Shown in pieces: positions 60,438 through 64,000 of a stretch of 64,000 nucleotides of DNA (position 1 is its first letter; each line of letters starts with the position of its first letter). A program made the translations under genes and the position numbers. Source of the DNA: Polaribacter aquimarinus (GTDB lineage: Bacteria > Bacteroidota > Bacteroidia > Flavobacteriales > Flavobacteriaceae); contig NZ_QFFG01000001.1 in the NCBI RefSeq assembly GCF_003129485.1, forward strand, positions 310,001-374,000, in the 5' to 3' direction. The notes beneath the pieces were generated by a model. It did no database searches and was not told the DNA's origin. It saw nothing but the letters and a program-made list of their open reading frames with translations.

Positions 60438-63400
60438 TTAACTTCTCATAATTTTTACATTCATTTCTTCTACTTTTTTATCTGATAAAATAGATGGTGC
60501 ATTAAATAATAAATCTTCTGATGTTCCTGTTTTTGGAAAAGCCATTACTTCTCTAATAGAAGCCTTCTTTTCTAAAATCATCATTAACCTATCTACACCC
60601 CAAGCAATTCCACCGTGTGGTGGTGCACCATATTGAAACGCTTTATACATTGTCCCAACACTTTTTATCATCTCTTCTTTATTGTAACCCATATTTTTAT
60701 AGGTTGCTTCTAAAATTTCTGCTTTGTGCGCACGAACAGAACCTCCACCAATTTCATAACCATTTAAGATTAAATCATATTGTTGTGCGATAATAGTTCC
60801 TATTTCCTCTCCTTCTCCATTCATATGCTTTTCTAAATCATAAACTGCTGGCATAGAAAACGGATTGTGTGTAAACGTCCATCTTCCTTCATCTGTTTTT
60901 TCAAACATTGGAAAATCTACAACCCATGCAGGTCTTAATTCTTTTGGATTGATGAGTTTCAAAATTCGTCCCAATTCTTGACGAACAGCATCCAATGCCT
61001 TATTTGCGGTAGCATAATCTGCTGCAGAAAAGAATACAATATCTCCTACTTGCGCATTTGTTTCTTTAATAATGTTTGCTGCAATTTCTTCTCCTAAAAA
61101 CTTAATAATTGGCGATTGTAAATCGTTTTCATTTACAATAATATACGCTAAACCACCTAAACCATTTTGTTGAGCAATGGCAGTTAAGTTTTCAATCTGA
61201 CCTTTAGACATCCTTTTGTTTCCTTGTTCTTGAGCAGAAACCTTGATACATTTTACAACTCCACCATCATCAATAGGTTTGCTAAATACTTGGAAAGTTG
61301 TGTCTTTTACAATATCAGTAATGTCTTGCATTTCTAAACCATAACGTAAATCTGGTCTATCACAACCATATTTATCCATAGCTTCTTTGTAAGTTATAAC
61401 TTCGAAAGGACGTAAAATCCATTTTTTACTATAGATTTTCTTCACGATTTCATTAAACATTTTTGTGTTTAAATCGATAATCTGTTGCATACTTGCGTAT
61501 GCCATTTCAATATCTAATTGTGTAAATTCTGGTTGTCTATCTCCTCTAGAATCTTCATCTCTAAAACAACGTGCAATTTGAAAATACTTTTCAAAACCAC
61601 CCACCATTAACATTTGTTTAAATTGCTGTGGTGCTTGAGGTAAGGTATAAAAAGAACCTGCTTGTTTTCTGGTTGGCACAATAAATTCTCTTGCACCTTC
61701 ATCTGTCCCTGCAGTTAAAATTGGCGTTTCTATTTCTAAAAATTCTTCTTCATCCAAAATGTCACGCATTAATTTGATGACTCTATGACGATTTACGATT
61801 GCTTTACGAACTTCATCATTTCTGTGATCTAAAAACTTGTATTGAAAACGTGTAGTTTCGTTTGTTTTCATTGCTCTTTTTATCTCAAAAGGCAATGTTT
61901 TAGATAAGTTTAAAATTTCTAAGGAAGCAGTTTCTAGTTCAATTTTACCAGTTCTTAAACCTGCATTATAATCATCTTCATTTCTTTGAACAACCACACC
62001 AGTAACCATAATAACCGTTTCTGGTTTTAGTTTTACCAATTCATCTAAATTCGGAAAAGTTTCTCTACTTAAACGAACTTGAAAAACTTGATTGCTCGAA
62101 TCTCTTAAATCAATAAACATTAACTCTCCATGATCACGTACACTAGAAACCCAACCTGATAATGTTACTTCATCATTTATAGAATCATCAGATAATTCAG
62201 AAATTTTATGTGTTCTGTATTCATCTTTAATTACAATTGGAATTTCTGGTAATTCTTCTGTTTGTTTATTAGTTGTTGGTTGTTGGTTGTTGGCTAATGA
62301 TTTTTTACTTACTACTTCCAACTTCTTACTTCCAACTTCATTAGAGGCTAATTGTTTCAGAATTTCTTCACGAATTACTTTTCCTGAAGCTCCTTTACCA
62401 ATAATTTGAATTACTTTACCAACTAAGATTCCTGCTTTTCCTTGATTTCCTCCTTTAATATCTGCAGCAATAGCTTCGTTTTCTGCAATTACTTTTGCAA
62501 CAGCATCTTTAATTTTATCTTCAGAAATCGTATTGTCTTCAAAGTATTTATTGTAATCGAAATCTCTATCTTTTAAGTATGATGTAATTCCGTTTTGAAC
62601 TAAAACAGAAGTAATTTTATCATCTTTAAATAATTGGAAAATTTCAATTAACTGTTCTACACTATGAATATTTGCATATTCATCAGCTTTTAAATTGTTT
62701 ACTAAGGTTTTTGCTACAAAAGAAGGATCTTTGATTACATTATTTATCTCAACAAATGTTTTAGAACGCAAAGAATCTGCCGTAAAAAACTTTGCATCTT
62801 GTGGTAAAACACCACCTTTTATTAAAATAGATTCTACTGCAAAAGGTAAAGAACTTACATCTACATCTATACTTTCTACAACTTGTTTTATGTTTACAAA
62901 TGGTAAATCTGGTTCAGAAATAAAACGATAATCTGCTTCAAATTCTTTTTTACGCATTGTTTTGGTTTGCTTTAAATCTGCATCCCATAAAACCGTAGTT
63001 TGGTCTGGTCTAAACTCTTTATTTTCTATGTAATAATTAAGTTGTTTTTCAATTTCTTCCTTTAAAGCATCTACCATAAACTTAAATGAATTTAAGTTTT
63101 TGATTTCTGTTCTTGGATTTAAATCATAACTTCTTTTCTTACGTAAAGACACAGAAACATCCGATTTAAACTCTCCTTTTTCAAGGTTTGCTTCCGATAT
63201 TTTTAAATTCTGAACAATTCTTTGAATATATTGTGCATAGATTGAAGCATCTTCTATATGACGAATACAAGGTTCTGTTACAATTTCTATTAACGGAACT
63301 CCTGCTTTGTTAAAATCTACTAAAGAAACTTTCTTTTCGTGCATTAATTTTGCAGCATCTTCTTCAATATGAACCTGCGTTAAATTCACTGTAAACTGAG

Positions 63401-63776
63401 AACCATCGTTTCTAAAACAAGAAACTTGTCCATCAGGAATTACAGGATTATGAAACTGTGTAATTTGAATATTCTTTGGATTGTCTGGATACTCATAATG
63501 TTTACGATCCCAAGAAATTACTTCATTTTCAAAGGTTGATTTTACTGCTTTTCCAAAATAAATAGCTTTGGTAATTGCTTCTTTATTTATGGAAGGTAAA
63601 ACGCCCATTTGCCCGGTACAAACAGAACATATATTGGTGTTTGGCTGCTCAATTTCTTGGTTTGCACAAGAGCAAAATAACTTTGTTTTTGTGTTTAATC
63701 GAACGTGTGTTTCTAAACCAATTACCAACTCTAACTCGTGCTTTTTTAGCAACTCATTTAATTGTTCCAATTCCAT
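60438..63776 (-). CDS. gatB-aspS: GatB-AspRS fusion: amidotransferase subunit B plus aspartyl-tRNA synthetase
   Basis: A 1112-residue protein. Residues 1-478 are a complete GatB: LVIGLETHVRLNTKTKLF, the zinc-type Cys pairs (CSC and CSVC near 34-50), WDRKHYEYPDNPKNIQ and a helical tail domain ending GKVIREEILKQLAS. Residues 520-1112 are a complete class II AspRS: YRTHKISEL, DHGELMFIDLRD (OB fold), motif 2 FRDEDSRGDRQPEFTQLD and motif 3 GGIAWGVDRLMMIL. The link (479-519) is low complexity and encoded by heptamer repeats. AspRS charges tRNA-Asp (and often tRNA-Asn); GatCAB converts misacylated Asp-tRNA-Asn and Glu-tRNA-Gln. The start overlaps the gatA stop by one base. Confidence 0.95.
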   Translation of the reverse strand: MELEQLNELLKKHELELVIGLETHVRLNTKTKLFCSCANQEIEQPNTNICSVCTGQMGVLPSINKEAITKAIYFGKAVKSTFENEVISWDRKHYEYPDNPKNIQITQFHNPVIPDGQVSCFRNDGSQFTVNLTQVHIEEDAAKLMHEKKVSLVDFNKAGVPLIEIVTEPCIRHIEDASIYAQYIQRIVQNLKISEANLEKGEFKSDVSVSLRKKRSYDLNPRTEIKNLNSFKFMVDALKEEIEKQLNYYIENKEFRPDQTTVLWDADLKQTKTMRKKEFEADYRFISEPDLPFVNIKQVVESIDVDVSSLPFAVESILIKGGVLPQDAKFFTADSLRSKTFVEINNVIKDPSFVAKTLVNNLKADEYANIHSVEQLIEIFQLFKDDKITSVLVQNGITSYLKDRDFDYNKYFEDNTISEDKIKDAVAKVIAENEAIAADIKGGNQGKAGILVGKVIQIIGKGASGKVIREEILKQLASNEVGSKKLEVVSKKSLANNQQPTTNKQTEELPEIPIVIKDEYRTHKISELSDDSINDEVTLSGWVSSVRDHGELMFIDLRDSSNQVFQVRLSRETFPNLDELVKLKPETVIMVTGVVVQRNEDDYNAGLRTGKIELETASLEILNLSKTLPFEIKRAMKTNETTRFQYKFLDHRNDEVRKAIVNRHRVIKLMRDILDEEEFLEIETPILTAGTDEGAREFIVPTRKQAGSFYTLPQAPQQFKQMLMVGGFEKYFQIARCFRDEDSRGDRQPEFTQLDIEMAYASMQQIIDLNTKMFNEIVKKIYSKKWILRPFEVITYKEAMDKYGCDRPDLRYGLEMQDITDIVKDTTFQVFSKPIDDGGVVKCIKVSAQEQGNKRMSKGQIENLTAIAQQNGLGGLAYIIVNENDLQSPIIKFLGEEIAANIIKETNAQVGDIVFFSAADYATANKALDAVRQELGRILKLINPKELRPAWVVDFPMFEKTDEGRWTFTHNPFSMPAVYDLEKHMNGEGEEIGTIIAQQYDLILNGYEIGGGSVRAHKAEILEATYKNMGYNKEEMIKSVGTMYKAFQYGAPPHGGIAWGVDRLMMILEKKASIREVMAFPKTGTSEDLLFNAPSILSDKKVEEMNVKIMRS
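62256..62339 (-). repeat. Period-7 array encoding the GatB-AspRS linker
   Basis: Twelve heptads in continuous phase, including GAAGTTG, GAAGTAA and three near-identical ACAACCA-type units in mRNA sense. It follows directly after the expected GatB end (residue 478), as the other arrays follow stop codons. Confidence 0.88.
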
Positions 63777-64000
63777 TATATCGTATCTTTTAAGAAGTGA
63801 GCAAACTTCAAAACAAGTTCGTCATTATTTTTTGCAGCAGAAATTTGTAATCCGGTTGCTGTTCCTTGAGGTACTGTCAAAGTTGGTAATTGCCCTAAAC
63901 TAAAACCAACTGTGTAAGCATCTGACAAATACATTGCCAAAGGATCTTTTAAACTGTCTCCTATTTTTGGCGGTGTGCTAGGTGTAACCGGTGATAAAAT
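63776..64000 (-). CDS. gatA: Amidotransferase subunit A, C-terminal 74 residues (5' end outside window)
   Basis: The minus strand encodes ILSPVTPSTPPKIGDS...YTVGFSLGQLPTLTVPQGT...LQISAAKNNDELVLKF and a stop. The P-x-TP-x-TPP strand, the YTVGFSLGQLPTLTVP-type core and the terminal G-LQI segment are conserved C-terminal features of GatA amidases. It continues beyond the right edge. The stop codon shares one base with the gatB-aspS start (TAATG), so the two are translationally coupled and together supply the GatA and GatB parts of the complex. GatC is not in the window. Confidence 0.92.
   Translation of the reverse strand: MLSPVTPSTPPKIGDSLKDPLAMYLSDAYTVGFSLGQLPTLTVPQGTATGLQISAAKNNDELVLKFAHFLKDTI

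Noticed and set aside
63568..63903. Plus-strand frames opposite gatB and gatA
   Set aside because: Antisense to two overlapping conserved genes, no family similarity.

Overview
This window is low-GC, gene-dense DNA from a member of the Bacteroidota, most likely family Flavobacteriaceae (Polaribacter/Tenacibaculum-like, inferred). The evidence is a C-terminal type IX secretion sorting domain on a GH9 enzyme, many short lipobox lipoproteins, a tmRNA tag ending NYALAA, Bacteroidota-type promoter boxes (TAnnTTTG) and almost no Shine-Dalgarno sequences. Most of it is ordinary chromosome. One integrated element (about 30.07-36.76 kb) is clearly foreign.

Layout. 0-6 kb: end of a polysaccharide flippase, a FemAB/GNAT-like acyltransferase, a polysaccharide-deacetylase-like protein, radC, and an octaheme cytochrome with HEAT and TPR repeats. 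6-12.7 kb: trkA-trkH potassium uptake, a PqqD-HprK-like kinase coupled to a nucleotidyltransferase, and an Mpl-type Mur ligase. 12.8-24 kb: a giant alpha-2-macroglobulin carrying an inserted carboxypeptidase-regulatory/TonB-plug module, a small porin-like protein, a TfoX protein, an M28 peptidase, kdsA, a transglutaminase and a DUF1801 protein. 24-28 kb: membrane proteins around a small winged-helix regulator, with the same palindrome in front of two of the genes. 28-30 kb: a DUF3820 protein, an AlaDH/PNT-like oxidoreductase and ssrA (tmRNA).

30-36.8 kb: an island integrated at the 3' end of ssrA. It has a 16-bp att duplication, arm-type repeats inside both ends, a tyrosine integrase, an excisionase-like HTH protein, a probable rolling-circle (phage G2P/X-like) Rep and several unrecognised proteins. 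37-50 kb: two glycosyltransferases, a 2OG-Fe(II) oxygenase, ftsE, a TPR protein/outer-membrane protein pair, a LAS-type metallopeptidase, an M28 peptidase, an amidohydrolase and an FKBP. 50-58 kb: a complete trp operon in the order trpE-G-D-(59 aa)-C-F-(189 aa)-B-A, preceded by a leader peptide with three consecutive Trp codons and an attenuator hairpin. 58-64 kb: the GH9 enzyme, a GatB-AspRS fusion protein and the end of gatA.

The most notable structure not explained by genes is a set of period-7 (heptanucleotide) arrays. Each sits just 3' of a stop codon between two co-directional genes (after radC, an M28 peptidase, the oxidoreductase and trpE), with a different heptamer at each place. A fifth array lies in frame exactly where gatB should end and aspS should begin, and now encodes the linker of the fusion protein. 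Two other dispersed repeat families, each present twice, also occupy intergenic spaces.
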